A DNA stretch of 55,476 nucleotides, taken from NCBI GenBank assembly GCA_020073085.1, contig JAIQFV010000022.1, positions 1 to 55,476 on the forward strand. Direction: 5' to 3'. The position numbers and the translations under genes are program-made. The notes below the pieces were generated by a model. That model had not been told where the DNA came from. It searched no databases and was given only the letters and a program-made list of their open reading frames with translations. Shown in pieces: positions 35,629-43,644 of this stretch. The stretch is from Terriglobia bacterium. Lineage in GTDB: Bacteria; Acidobacteriota; Terriglobia; JAIQFV01. How positions within the stretch are numbered: the stretch's first letter is position 1; each line of letters starts with the position of its first letter.

Positions 35629-35934
35629 AGTTGTCAGTTGCCAGGTCTCAGTTGTCAGAAGGCAGTTCTCAGTTCCCAGTTGCCAGTGAAAGGCGAGACG
35701 TCACAGGTCAGAATGCAATGTCAATGATCAAAGGGCTTCGTCATTTTTTGTCGATTGACTCACTACTCTCCCTGCCTCGCGGTCCCCAGGCTTCCAGGAG
35801 TGGGGATGTGTTGGTTGTCAGGCCCAAACCTTCCGAATTGATGGATGCTCCAACTGACAACTGGGAACTGGCAACTGCGAACTGGCAACTGAGAACCGCC
35901 CTTGGACAACTGGCAACTCGCAACTGGCAACTGG
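35629..35934. repeat. CAGTTGYCAGT-unit inverted-repeat element, copy 2, running into btuF
   Basis: The left arm (35629-35690) has CAGTTGCCAG, CAGTTGTCAG and CAGTTCTCAG units; the right arm (35851-35934) is built of AACTGGCAACT-type units. About 160 bases lie between. The right arm is inside the btuF reading frame and encodes the repeating NWEL/NWQL residues. A separate TTCTGGC-type tract follows (35935-35974). Confidence 0.8.
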
Positions 35935-36821
35935 TTTCTTCTTTCTGGCTTCTGGCTTCCTGCCTCTGGCTTCTTATCGTTTTTCCCCAGATCACCACCG
36001 CTGCCACACACCCAGTCATCGACGAAACCGGCCGCACGGTGATGGTTCCCGAACGTCCCCGGCGCATCATTTCCATCGCCCCGAGTGTCACTGAAATCCT
36101 TTACGCCCTTGGTTTGGACCAGAGAGTGGTGGGCCGGAGCGATTATTGCGATTTCCCTCCCGAGGTCCGGCAGAAGCCCAGCGTGGGGGGATTGATCGAT
36201 CCCAACATCGAGGTCATCGTCTCCCTGCATCCGGACCTGGTGATCGGAACGCCTGAGATAAACAAGATTGCTGTGGCGGACGAGTTGGCGCGTTTTGGGA
36301 TTCCTCTTTACGGGGTGCACACGACCTCTCTCAAGGATGTCTTCCGCGCCCTGGAGGATGTAGGGACGTTGGCCGGGAACCAGGCCCAGGCCGACGTCCT
36401 CGTTCATTCACTTCGGGAACGCCGGGACGCGGTCGTGAAGCAGGTGGCAGGACTGCCCCGGCCCCGGGTGCTCTACCTGGTTTGGTACAACCCGATCAGC
36501 GTGCCGGGACGCGGGGCCTATATCACAGATCTTATTTCGCTCGCGGGGGGGGATTCGATCAGCGGCGATCTTAAACAGGATTGGGCGCAATTGTCGCTGG
36601 AAGAAATAGTGCAACGCGACCCGGAAATCATCCTTCTTCCGAGAAACAACGGAAATTCTCCCGCGATCGATCAATTGAGATCGTGGCCGGGCTGGAGCCG
36701 CACGACGGCTGTTCGAACAAACCGGGTCTTCGAAGTTGAGGACAATGCCAGCCGCCCGGGTCCGCGGCTTTTGGACGCCCTGGAACAGTTTGCAGAGTTT
36801 TTCCATCCCGCAGCCAAGTAA
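35841..36821 (+). CDS. btuF: Periplasmic cobalamin-binding protein BtuF-like
   Basis: A 326-residue substrate-binding protein of the BtuF/FhuD type. The mature domain is clear: HPVIDETGRTVMVPERPRRIISIAPSVTEILYALG, VGRSDYCDFPPEV, a long connecting helix, and VLYLVWYNPISVPG. It would hand cobalamin to BtuCD. The N-terminus is odd: residues 5-31 (DNWEL, ANWQL, GQLATRNWQL) are encoded by the repeat element, and the hydrophobic core SSFWLLASCLWLLIVF by a TTCTGGC-type tract. Cleavage would be after TTAA (about residue 55). The start is uncertain; ATG 35841 has no Shine-Dalgarno and starts upstream (to 35631) are open. It follows the riboswitch and terminator and leads btuF-btuC-btuD-btuB. Confidence 0.82.
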   Translation: MDAPTDNWELATANWQLRTALGQLATRNWQLVSSFWLLASCLWLLIVFPQITTAATHPVIDETGRTVMVPERPRRIISIAPSVTEILYALGLDQRVVGRSDYCDFPPEVRQKPSVGGLIDPNIEVIVSLHPDLVIGTPEINKIAVADELARFGIPLYGVHTTSLKDVFRALEDVGTLAGNQAQADVLVHSLRERRDAVVKQVAGLPRPRVLYLVWYNPISVPGRGAYITDLISLAGGDSISGDLKQDWAQLSLEEIVQRDPEIILLPRNNGNSPAIDQLRSWPGWSRTTAVRTNRVFEVEDNASRPGPRLLDALEQFAEFFHPAAK

Positions 36822-36892
36822 AAGATCAAGGTTGTTTGCTACGGTCTCTTATGCTCCGAGATCGCACCGAAGGGGATGAAGATCAAACACGA

Positions 36893-36952
36893 AGGGACAG
36901 ACACCGGCTGTGAAGGGTATTGGAGGTATGTGAGAGTGAGGTGTCTGTCCCT
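36893..36952. repeat. REP-like inverted repeat GGGACAGACACC, copy 2
   Basis: AGGGACAGACACC (36893-36905) and GGTGTCTGTCCCT (36940-36952) form a perfect 13-bp inverted repeat with a 34-nt centre. It lies between btuF and btuC. The same pair is found near 13768-13828. Confidence 0.8.
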
Positions 36953-37000
36953 AATGTGTCCGGAACTCCCGGCGTCTCTGCGGTGAACAAGACTTCGAAA

Positions 37001-38017
37001 ATGCTGACTCGAAAGAAAATGGCGGTGCGCCTGCTCCTGCTGCTCCTGCTGCTGGCAGGGATGATGGGGGTCGCCTTGTCCATCGGCAGCACGCACATCC
37101 CTCTTGTCACAGTATTCAAGACTGTTTCGGCACAGCTGGTCCATCCTCGCGCGCACTCAACCTCGGAGACTTCCACGATACTCTTCAGCCTGCGGATGCC
37201 GAGGATCTATCTCGCCATGCTGGTCGGGATGGCGTTGGCGGTGGCGGGCGCCAGTTTTCAAGCGCTCTTGAGAAACCCTCTGGCCGATCCCCATATTCTG
37301 GGTGTTTCCAGTGGTGCCGCGCTGGCAGCCATTCTATCGATTGCTTTTGCGGGTCGCTGGGGAATCCCTACGCCTGTCGCTGCTTTTGTCGGGGGGTTGA
37401 TCACCATCGTGCTGGTTTACACCCTGGGAAGCCGGAAGGGAAGGGTCTCCGCGCACACCTTGATTCTCGCAGGGATCATCGTGGCGTCATTCTTTTCCTC
37501 CGTCATCATTTTCATTCAACCCTTTCTCAGCGGAGGCCAGTTACGCGAGACGACGTTCTGGCTCACGGGGAACTTCAGCAGCGTCCAAGTACCCTCCATG
37601 AAATGGGTTTCACTGGTAACACTCGCCACGATGGTCTTGATCTACCGCTTTGCAGGCGATCTCAATGTCATGCTCATTGGCGAGCAGGAAGCCGCCCACT
37701 TGGGGGTGCCGGTTGAATGGGTGAAGCGGGCGATCTTTGTCCTGGCGGCCCTGCTGACCGGCCTGGCAGTTTCGCTGAGCGGCTCCATCGGGTTTGTGGG
37801 GTTGATCGTTCCGCACATCGCTCGAATGCTCTTCGGCAATGACTATCGCCTGCTGCTGCCGTCGACGGCCATCCTGGGGGCCATGTTGACTTTGCTGGCT
37901 GATCTGATCGCACGAACCATCGTCGCACCCACGGAACTTCCCGTCGGGGCCATTACGGCGCTGGCTGGGGCCCCGGTGTTCATCTACCTGCTGAGACGCG
38001 ATCGGACGGAGGATTGA
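37001..38017 (+). CDS. btuC: Cobalamin ABC transporter permease BtuC-like (FecCD family)
   Basis: A 338-residue permease with about ten membrane helices. Family marks are RMPRIYLAMLVGMALAVAGASFQALLRNPLADPHILGVSSGAALAAI near the start and GFVGLIVPHIARMLFGNDYRLLLPSTAILGA, LIARTIVAPTELPVGAITALAGAPVFIYLLRR at the end, which contact the ATPase. ATG 37001 (MLTRKKMAVRLL) is chosen on charge before the first helix; there is no clear RBS and the frame is open to 36920 through the GGGACAGACACC repeat. It overlaps or abuts btuD (btuD GTG is 2 bases after its stop). Confidence 0.88.
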   Translation: MLTRKKMAVRLLLLLLLLAGMMGVALSIGSTHIPLVTVFKTVSAQLVHPRAHSTSETSTILFSLRMPRIYLAMLVGMALAVAGASFQALLRNPLADPHILGVSSGAALAAILSIAFAGRWGIPTPVAAFVGGLITIVLVYTLGSRKGRVSAHTLILAGIIVASFFSSVIIFIQPFLSGGQLRETTFWLTGNFSSVQVPSMKWVSLVTLATMVLIYRFAGDLNVMLIGEQEAAHLGVPVEWVKRAIFVLAALLTGLAVSLSGSIGFVGLIVPHIARMLFGNDYRLLLPSTAILGAMLTLLADLIARTIVAPTELPVGAITALAGAPVFIYLLRRDRTED

Positions 38018-38019
38018 CG

Positions 38020-38868
38020 GTGATCTCTTCCCATTCACAACCCCGGATGGATGTGCATCCACTCGCCGGCGGCAGCTCTCTTGAGGTTCACCAATTGGGT
38101 GTGAAAGTGGGCAACTTTCAGCTTCATCCCGTTTCCTTCGCCATGAGTAATTCCGAAGTAACGGCGATTGTGGGGCCGAACGGCTCGGGAAAATCGACCT
38201 TGGTCAAACTGGTGAGCGGGACGCTCCGGCCCGCCTCGGGATGGGCCCGATGGAACGGGGTGGACATTCATCGAATGGGGCATCGTGAGCGGGCGAGACA
38301 GATTGCGGTAGTGGCCCAGGAAAGCGCGTTGCATTTTCCCATGACCGTTTTGGAATACTGTCTGCTGGCACGCCATCCCTTTCTCGATGGATTGCAACTG
38401 GCATCAAGCGAAGACCTGGCCATTGTGCGACGGTCTCTCGATATGACTAAGGCCGCGGTCTTCGAGCGGCGATGGATGAACGAACTTTCGGGCGGTGAAC
38501 GCCAGCGGGTCATTTTGGCCCGCGCCCTGGCTCAAACCCCAGGACTGCTCCTGCTGGATGAGCCGACCCTCAACCTCGATGTCGCGTTTCAGATGGGGCT
38601 TCTGAAGTTGGTCGAACGGCTGGCGCGGGAGCACGGCATGGCCGTCCTCATGGTTACCCACGAACTCAACCTCGCCGCCGAATTTGCGAACCGCATTCTG
38701 CTCCTGAATGGGGGTATTCCCCTCGCATTTGGATCGCCGGGTGAGGTGTTGACCGAGGAGCGGCTTCGGGAGGTTTTTGATTCCGATCTCCTGGTCGACC
38801 GGAACCCCGTCTCCGGCGTGGCGCGGGTGACCCTTCTGAGGGGGAGAAGATCAGAGATTAAGGAGTAA
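38020..38868 (+). CDS. btuD: Cobalamin ABC transporter ATPase BtuD-like
   Basis: A 282-residue ABC ATPase. Walker A is GPNGSGKST (52-60), the Q-loop VVAQESALHF (98-107), the signature LSGGERQR (156-163), Walker B LLLLDEP (177-183) and the H-loop VTHEL (His214). The family is the FecE/BtuD type that powers FecCD permeases. GTG 38020 is chosen since GGAGG lies 7 nt upstream; a TTG at 38014 overlapping the btuC stop is the alternative. It lies between btuC and the TonB receptor. Confidence 0.88.
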   Translation: MISSHSQPRMDVHPLAGGSSLEVHQLGVKVGNFQLHPVSFAMSNSEVTAIVGPNGSGKSTLVKLVSGTLRPASGWARWNGVDIHRMGHRERARQIAVVAQESALHFPMTVLEYCLLARHPFLDGLQLASSEDLAIVRRSLDMTKAAVFERRWMNELSGGERQRVILARALAQTPGLLLLDEPTLNLDVAFQMGLLKLVERLAREHGMAVLMVTHELNLAAEFANRILLLNGGIPLAFGSPGEVLTEERLREVFDSDLLVDRNPVSGVARVTLLRGRRSEIKE

Positions 38869-38876
38869 GACGATGT

Positions 38877-38945
38877 CACCGCAGAGACGCGGCGGACACA
38901 GAGAAAAGCTGTCCAGGACAACTCCGCGCCTTCTGCGTCTCGGCG
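38877..38945. repeat. CCGCAGAGACGC-type inverted repeat, copy 1
   Basis: CACCGCAGAGACGC (38877-38890) and GCGTCTCGGCG (38935-38945) are complementary at most positions. Related sequence is at 41387-41493, and a half copy (GGCGTCTCTGCGGTG) lies at 36969-36983 before btuC. It fills the gap between btuD and btuB. Confidence 0.65.
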
Positions 38946-39028
38946 TTGAATGAAAATGGATGTTTGAATTACCCATGCACCTTCACCCGTCTTTCGTCAG
39001 AGGGATGTTTTGAGATTTGGAGGGAATG

Positions 39029-41335
39029 ATGAATAGAAACCATCGCGTTTTCAGCCACCCGTTGCACATCGCTGTCTTCTGCTTTTTATGGATTGTTTTA
39101 CAGGTTCCCCTCCTCGCCCAGGCCAGCGTGATTGAGGGTCAAATCAAAGATCCCTCCGGGGCGGTTATTCGAGGCGCTCAAGTCAGTTGCATCGATGCCC
39201 TGGGGACCACGCTATTCCACTGGACCGACGGCCAGGGGCGGTTCCGGTTCGAGGTTTCGGCAGGGACGGAGTACCAGCTGATCGTCAGTCAGACCGGATT
39301 TGCTTCAGGGATGGTGACCGTCGATCCACTGAAGCCCGGTCAGACCCGGTCTGTCGAGATAAACCTTCAACTGAGCGCCCGAACGGATACCGTCCTGGTC
39401 AGCGCGTCGTTGATCGACCAGCCGATGGGGCAGGTGGGAAATTCCGTCAGCGTCATTACCGGGGAGGACTTGAAAAACTCTGCCACTCCGCTGGTCCAGG
39501 ATGCGTTGCGGGAGGTCCCGGGGCTCGCGGTGAGTTCGGCTGGCCGCCGCGGGGGCACGACCTCGATTTTCGCGCGGGGAGGAAACGCGAATTACGACCT
39601 GGTGCTGCTGGACGGCGTGAAGCTCAACGACTTTGGGGGAGGGCTGGGCTTCGATTTCGCGCATCTGGTGGCGGATGATGTGGAACGCATTGAAGTCGTG
39701 CGCGGTCCGCAGAGCGCGCTCTACGGATCGGAGGCGGTTGGGGCGACCATCAATGTCATCACCGAGCGCGGGGAGGGGACGCCCCGGTACTCGTTTCAAG
39801 CCGAAGGCGGCAGCTACTTGCTGCGGCGCTGGAGCACGGGCGCGAATGGTCTGACGCGAGGCGTGAACTGGGCCCTGAACCTGTCGCGCATGGACTCCGA
39901 CGGGGCCAACTTTAACGACAACTACCGCGACCAGAATGCGTCCGGGCGAATCGGCCTCGAATTGTCGCCCCGGACCCACGCCGCGTTCCATTTCAATCTC
40001 AATGCCAACGACGCGGGCGCTCCGGGGGCCTACGGCAGCGATCCCAACGGCACCTTCTTCGGCCTCGATCAGCAGTCCCGCGACAAGAACAATGACTATG
40101 TTTATGGGGCAGACATCGAGCATGAATTCTCTTCAAGGTTCAGACAACGCCTGGAGGGAGATTTCCTCTCGCGTAATTTTCGATTTCTGAGCCCTTCGCT
40201 GGGAGATTCGTTCAGCGACAACTTTCGTGCGTCCCTTCGCAGCGAAAGTGATGTCCTCCTTTTCCCCGGTGACACCCTCGCCTTCGGGTTTGAATACCAG
40301 CGGGAGCGGTTTTTGAATAATTTTGTGACCGATCCGACGGGTCAGGTCTTCGCTCTACACCGGAACAATCTTGGATACTTCGTCGAAAACCAGTGGAACT
40401 GGCAGCAACGGTTCTTCCTGACGGCCGGCGTGCGAATCGAAAATTTCAGGACCGACGAAATCCTTGCCGTCCCGTTTTCGCACGACCAGAATTTCCCGGC
40501 ATCCTCCCTGGTCTCCACCAACCCAAGGGTGTCGGCATCCTATTTTATTCGGCCCGGGTCGATGGATCACGCGTTCAGCTATGCCAAGCTGCACGGTTCA
40601 GCGGGGACCGGCATCCGTGCTCCGAATGGATTTGAGCTGGCATTCACCAGCAATCCCCGGCTGCGTCCCGAACGCTCCTTGAGTTTTGACGCGGGCGCCG
40701 AGGTGTCCTTGTGGAACTCGCGGGGACTCTTTGATGTCACCTACTTCTACAACCGATTCGAGGACCAGATCGTTACCCTGACGGGGGATCTGCGCCAGCT
40801 CTCCACCTTCAGCTCCGACAACCTGGGCAACGCACGCGCGCAGGGCATGGAGGTTACAGTGAGCGTGCGGCCCAGTTCAAAGATCCGTTTGGGCGGCCAG
40901 TACACCTATTTGAATTCCGAAATCCTCTCGCTGAACGGCGATCCCGGCCGCGCCCAATCGATCTTCAAAGTCGGCGATCCGCTGATCCGCCGCCCGGCTC
41001 ACTCAGGCTCTCTCTTTGCCACGTGGACCCATCGGCGTCTTGTCCTTTCTCTCGATGCGATGATGCGGGGTAGAACGACCGACACGGATCCGAACCTGGG
41101 AACATTTGCCTGCGATTTGGGGCTGCCGTGCATTCTCAAGAACCCCGGCTTTGTTGTTGCCAACGTCGGGGGATCATACGAATTCGCCAGCGGGGTCACC
41201 TGGTATGCGCGCGTCAACAATTTCTTGAACCAGAGATATGAAGAGGTACTGGGATTCCCCGCTTATCGCTTGAATTTTGTCTCCGGGGTGCGGGTGAACC
41301 TGGGTGGAGAAAGTGGACTTCATCTGAAGAGATGA
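39029..41335 (+). CDS. btuB: TonB-dependent outer-membrane receptor, BtuB-like
   Basis: A 768-residue receptor. A signal peptide (about 32 residues) precedes a carboxypeptidase-regulatory-like domain (SVIEGQIKDPSGAVIRGAQVSC, about 33-115), then a TonB box DTVLVSA (120-126, compare DTLVVTA of E. coli BtuB), the plug (EVPGLAVSSAGRRGGTTSIFARGGNANYDLVLLDGVKLND) and a 22-strand-type barrel to NLGGESGLHLKR. GGAGG lies 6 nt before ATG 39029. The gene follows the riboswitch-controlled btuFCD set, so cobalamin or a corrinoid is the likely substrate. The extra N-terminal domain is common in Bacteroidetes/Acidobacteria receptors. Confidence 0.88.
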   Translation: MNRNHRVFSHPLHIAVFCFLWIVLQVPLLAQASVIEGQIKDPSGAVIRGAQVSCIDALGTTLFHWTDGQGRFRFEVSAGTEYQLIVSQTGFASGMVTVDPLKPGQTRSVEINLQLSARTDTVLVSASLIDQPMGQVGNSVSVITGEDLKNSATPLVQDALREVPGLAVSSAGRRGGTTSIFARGGNANYDLVLLDGVKLNDFGGGLGFDFAHLVADDVERIEVVRGPQSALYGSEAVGATINVITERGEGTPRYSFQAEGGSYLLRRWSTGANGLTRGVNWALNLSRMDSDGANFNDNYRDQNASGRIGLELSPRTHAAFHFNLNANDAGAPGAYGSDPNGTFFGLDQQSRDKNNDYVYGADIEHEFSSRFRQRLEGDFLSRNFRFLSPSLGDSFSDNFRASLRSESDVLLFPGDTLAFGFEYQRERFLNNFVTDPTGQVFALHRNNLGYFVENQWNWQQRFFLTAGVRIENFRTDEILAVPFSHDQNFPASSLVSTNPRVSASYFIRPGSMDHAFSYAKLHGSAGTGIRAPNGFELAFTSNPRLRPERSLSFDAGAEVSLWNSRGLFDVTYFYNRFEDQIVTLTGDLRQLSTFSSDNLGNARAQGMEVTVSVRPSSKIRLGGQYTYLNSEILSLNGDPGRAQSIFKVGDPLIRRPAHSGSLFATWTHRRLVLSLDAMMRGRTTDTDPNLGTFACDLGLPCILKNPGFVVANVGGSYEFASGVTWYARVNNFLNQRYEEVLGFPAYRLNFVSGVRVNLGGESGLHLKR

Positions 41336-41386
41336 ATGCGGGTCATCAATTGCGAAGTGCGAATTTCGGAGTGCGGAATAAGAACG

Positions 41387-41493
41387 AACCGCAGAGTTCG
41401 CTGAGGAGACGCCAAGCACGCAAAAAGAATGCCGGCGCGATACGGCCCAGGGGTTCTTGCGATCTTTGCGCCTCCATTGCGGTCTTTGCGGTT
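41387..41493. repeat. CCGCAGAG-type inverted repeat, copy 2
   Basis: AACCGCAGAG (41387-41396) is matched by CTTTGCGGTT (41484-41493), 9 of 10 positions. The inner part has GGAGACGCCAAGC and CTTTGCGCCTCC. It lies between convergent btuB and the MOSC gene. Confidence 0.65.
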
Positions 41494-41559
41494 AACCGCG
41501 GTACTGAATTCTACGGCGCCAATTCATTTTCGGTAGACCCGTATTTGAGGCTATGTGAA

Positions 41560-42393
41560 TCAATCAGTGGCCAGAATTTCGACAGAATCCCCTATCGAAA
41601 TCGTCCCGAGATTCAAATGATTGAAATTGCGCCCGAACACGACACCGTCCGCGCCGCCCGGGTGCCGACGGTAGGTGGCCAGGGTGCGGAGCGGTTCCTT
41701 GCCCCGCTCGGCGGTCTCCTGATTAGTCGCGGTGGTTGGACAGCGTGCGCACAGCCCCTGGCCCTCGAGAAGGACGTTGCCGACCCGGATCAAGGCCATT
41801 TGATCCTCCTGATATGGCGAGCATCCCTCAAGGACGATGTTGGGCCGAAACCGGTTCATCGGGAGGGCCTCGGAAAGACGTCTGTTAAGATCATCCAGTG
41901 AAGCTTGAGAGATGATGAGAAACGGATAGCCATCGGCAAAGGCCAGCTGCGAATCTCCCATTTTGGCCCGCCGGACGTGTTGGCTTGACATTCGCATGAG
42001 GCGATACTTCCCGGGTCTCTCCCTTCCAAGCAATTCACTCAGCCAACGGGAAACCTCTTCGCCTTGATCGACGCCGCGAGCATGATGCTCCCAGACCTGC
42101 ACCTCATCTTCCGGCGTATCGGGGCCATCGAGGGGAACCGAGATTGAGCTCAGGCCGGGAGCGGTGAGGACCAGGTGCCCGTCCCGCATGGCGGCGTCTA
42201 CCAGGCACATTGTCCGGACTTCGACACCAGCATCCGACGATTGACGCTGTGCCACAAACATTCCCCGTTCGTCCACCACCATCCATTCGCGGTCATATGG
42301 AATCCCCCGCACGCCAATCTCGGCGCGGGTGAGCGGCTTGCTCTTCACGGACTTCACGGGATGATAAAAAATACTGCTGACTGTGATGGCCAT
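41560..42393 (-). CDS. MOSC domain protein (YcbX/YiiM type)
   Basis: A 277-residue protein. The MOSC N-terminal beta-barrel domain spans about 1-120 (VSSIFYHPVKSVKSKPLTRAEIGVRGIPYDREWMVVDERGMF). The MOSC domain follows, with MNRFRPNIVLEG, the Cys-containing GLCARCPTTATNQETAE, and DGVVFGRNFNHLNLGTISIGD. MOSC proteins bind molybdenum cofactor or related sulfur groups and often reduce N-hydroxylated compounds or deliver sulfur. Which of these holds here is not visible. The ATG 42393 begins the family's usual N-terminus (MAITVSSIFYHPVKS). It is divergent from the BtuF-like gene with 200 bases between. Confidence 0.85.
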   Translation of the reverse strand: MAITVSSIFYHPVKSVKSKPLTRAEIGVRGIPYDREWMVVDERGMFVAQRQSSDAGVEVRTMCLVDAAMRDGHLVLTAPGLSSISVPLDGPDTPEDEVQVWEHHARGVDQGEEVSRWLSELLGRERPGKYRLMRMSSQHVRRAKMGDSQLAFADGYPFLIISQASLDDLNRRLSEALPMNRFRPNIVLEGCSPYQEDQMALIRVGNVLLEGQGLCARCPTTATNQETAERGKEPLRTLATYRRHPGGADGVVFGRNFNHLNLGTISIGDSVEILATD

Positions 42394-42591
42394 TCTGCCC
42401 CGATGTCCCCCATTTTTGGGATACATCTTCCTTGATGAATCGTGAGGATACCAAAAATGATGGCCGCGTTGAATTTTGATTTCACTCGGCGTGATCGGCG
42501 CCATGTTTGGACTGAAATCGCTTTCCACAGCCCGAAAAAAAAGAATATCGCCGATTCCGGTTCGTGATTAGAATGGGGCTTGCCCCAAGCC

Positions 42592-43512
42592 ATGAAAATC
42601 GTTTCCCTGCTTCCCAGCGCCACCGAAATTGTATACGCCCTCGGTTTGGGCGATGACCTGGTCGCCGTGTCCCATGAGTGCGACTTTCCGCCCTCGGCCC
42701 GGGTCAAGCCCCGGATTACCCGCGCCCTGGTGGACTCAGACCAGCCATGTGAAACGATCGACCGCGAGGTCAAGGAAAAGCTGCATGAGGCCGGCACACT
42801 ATATGATTTGGATTTCGAACTCCTCGAGCGCCTGCAGCCGGATCTGGTCCTGACTCAACAACTGTGCAGTGTGTGCGCTGTCTCGTACGACTCTGTGAAA
42901 GACGCGGTCAAGGGTTTGGTCCATTCGCCGCAGGTGGTCAATCTGGAGCCCCTGGGCTTGCAGGATATTCTTGAAAATATCCGAACCGTAGCCCGATTGA
43001 CCGGGTGTTCCGAACGAGGCGAAGCAGTCATCAGCTCGCTTGAGCGCCGTGTCGACCGGGTGAAATCGCTGGTCTCGCGGATTGACAGGCGCCCGCGGAC
43101 CTTCCTGATGGAATGGCTTCATCCCCCGTTCTCCGGGGGTCATTGGAATGGTGAATTAGTCACGATTGCTGGTGGAGTGGATGGAATCGCGAAGGCGGGT
43201 CACCCCTCGCGTCGGGTGGAGTGGAAAGAGATCCTCGATTTTGCCCCTGAAATCGTTGTGATCAGTTGCTGCGGATTCTCGATTGACCGGACGTTGCGCG
43301 AAATTGCGCCGTTGAAGGAGGTCGACGAGTGGCACCGACTTCCGGCCGTTCTCAACGAGCGCGTCTTCATTGCCGACGGGAACCAGTACTTCAGCCGCCC
43401 GGGACCGCGCATCGTCGACAGCCTCGAGATGCTGGCCGTGATGATTCACCCGGGACTCGCCCCCGAGTATCAATTTCAGTCGAAGGCGTTTCTCCAACTC
43501 AAACATGATTAG
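42592..43512 (+). CDS. Signal-less BtuF-like cobalamin-binding family protein
   Basis: A 306-residue protein of the same family as BtuF (MKIVSLLPSATEIVYALGLGDDLVAVSHECDFPP), but with no signal peptide. It has LCSVCAVSYDSVK and FLMEWLHPPFSGGHWNGELV, and ends before GPRIVDSLEMLAVMIHPGL. It would stay in the cytoplasm, so it is not the periplasmic binder for BtuCD. Relatives are often annotated cobalamin-binding or ABC substrate-binding proteins. It lies about 1.3 kb after btuB, beyond the MOSC gene, and the riboswitch is not directly upstream. Function is unknown. Confidence 0.8.
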   Translation: MKIVSLLPSATEIVYALGLGDDLVAVSHECDFPPSARVKPRITRALVDSDQPCETIDREVKEKLHEAGTLYDLDFELLERLQPDLVLTQQLCSVCAVSYDSVKDAVKGLVHSPQVVNLEPLGLQDILENIRTVARLTGCSERGEAVISSLERRVDRVKSLVSRIDRRPRTFLMEWLHPPFSGGHWNGELVTIAGGVDGIAKAGHPSRRVEWKEILDFAPEIVVISCCGFSIDRTLREIAPLKEVDEWHRLPAVLNERVFIADGNQYFSRPGPRIVDSLEMLAVMIHPGLAPEYQFQSKAFLQLKHD

Positions 43513-43644
43513 GCACAGAAGAGGCGCTTCGCCGCTAGAGACCCTCGCCAACCAGGATCTCCCGGATAAGAACAAATCACTCCGGGATTCCGGAGCGGTT
43601 GCTGTTTCTGGAATTTGAGGGTGTAAAGAACGATATCGGCTGAG

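Noticed and set aside
35629-35700. CRISPR array suggested by the repeated CAGTTGCCAG units
   Set aside because: Units are 10-11 bases, directly adjacent and imperfect, with no spacers of regular length and no cas genes.
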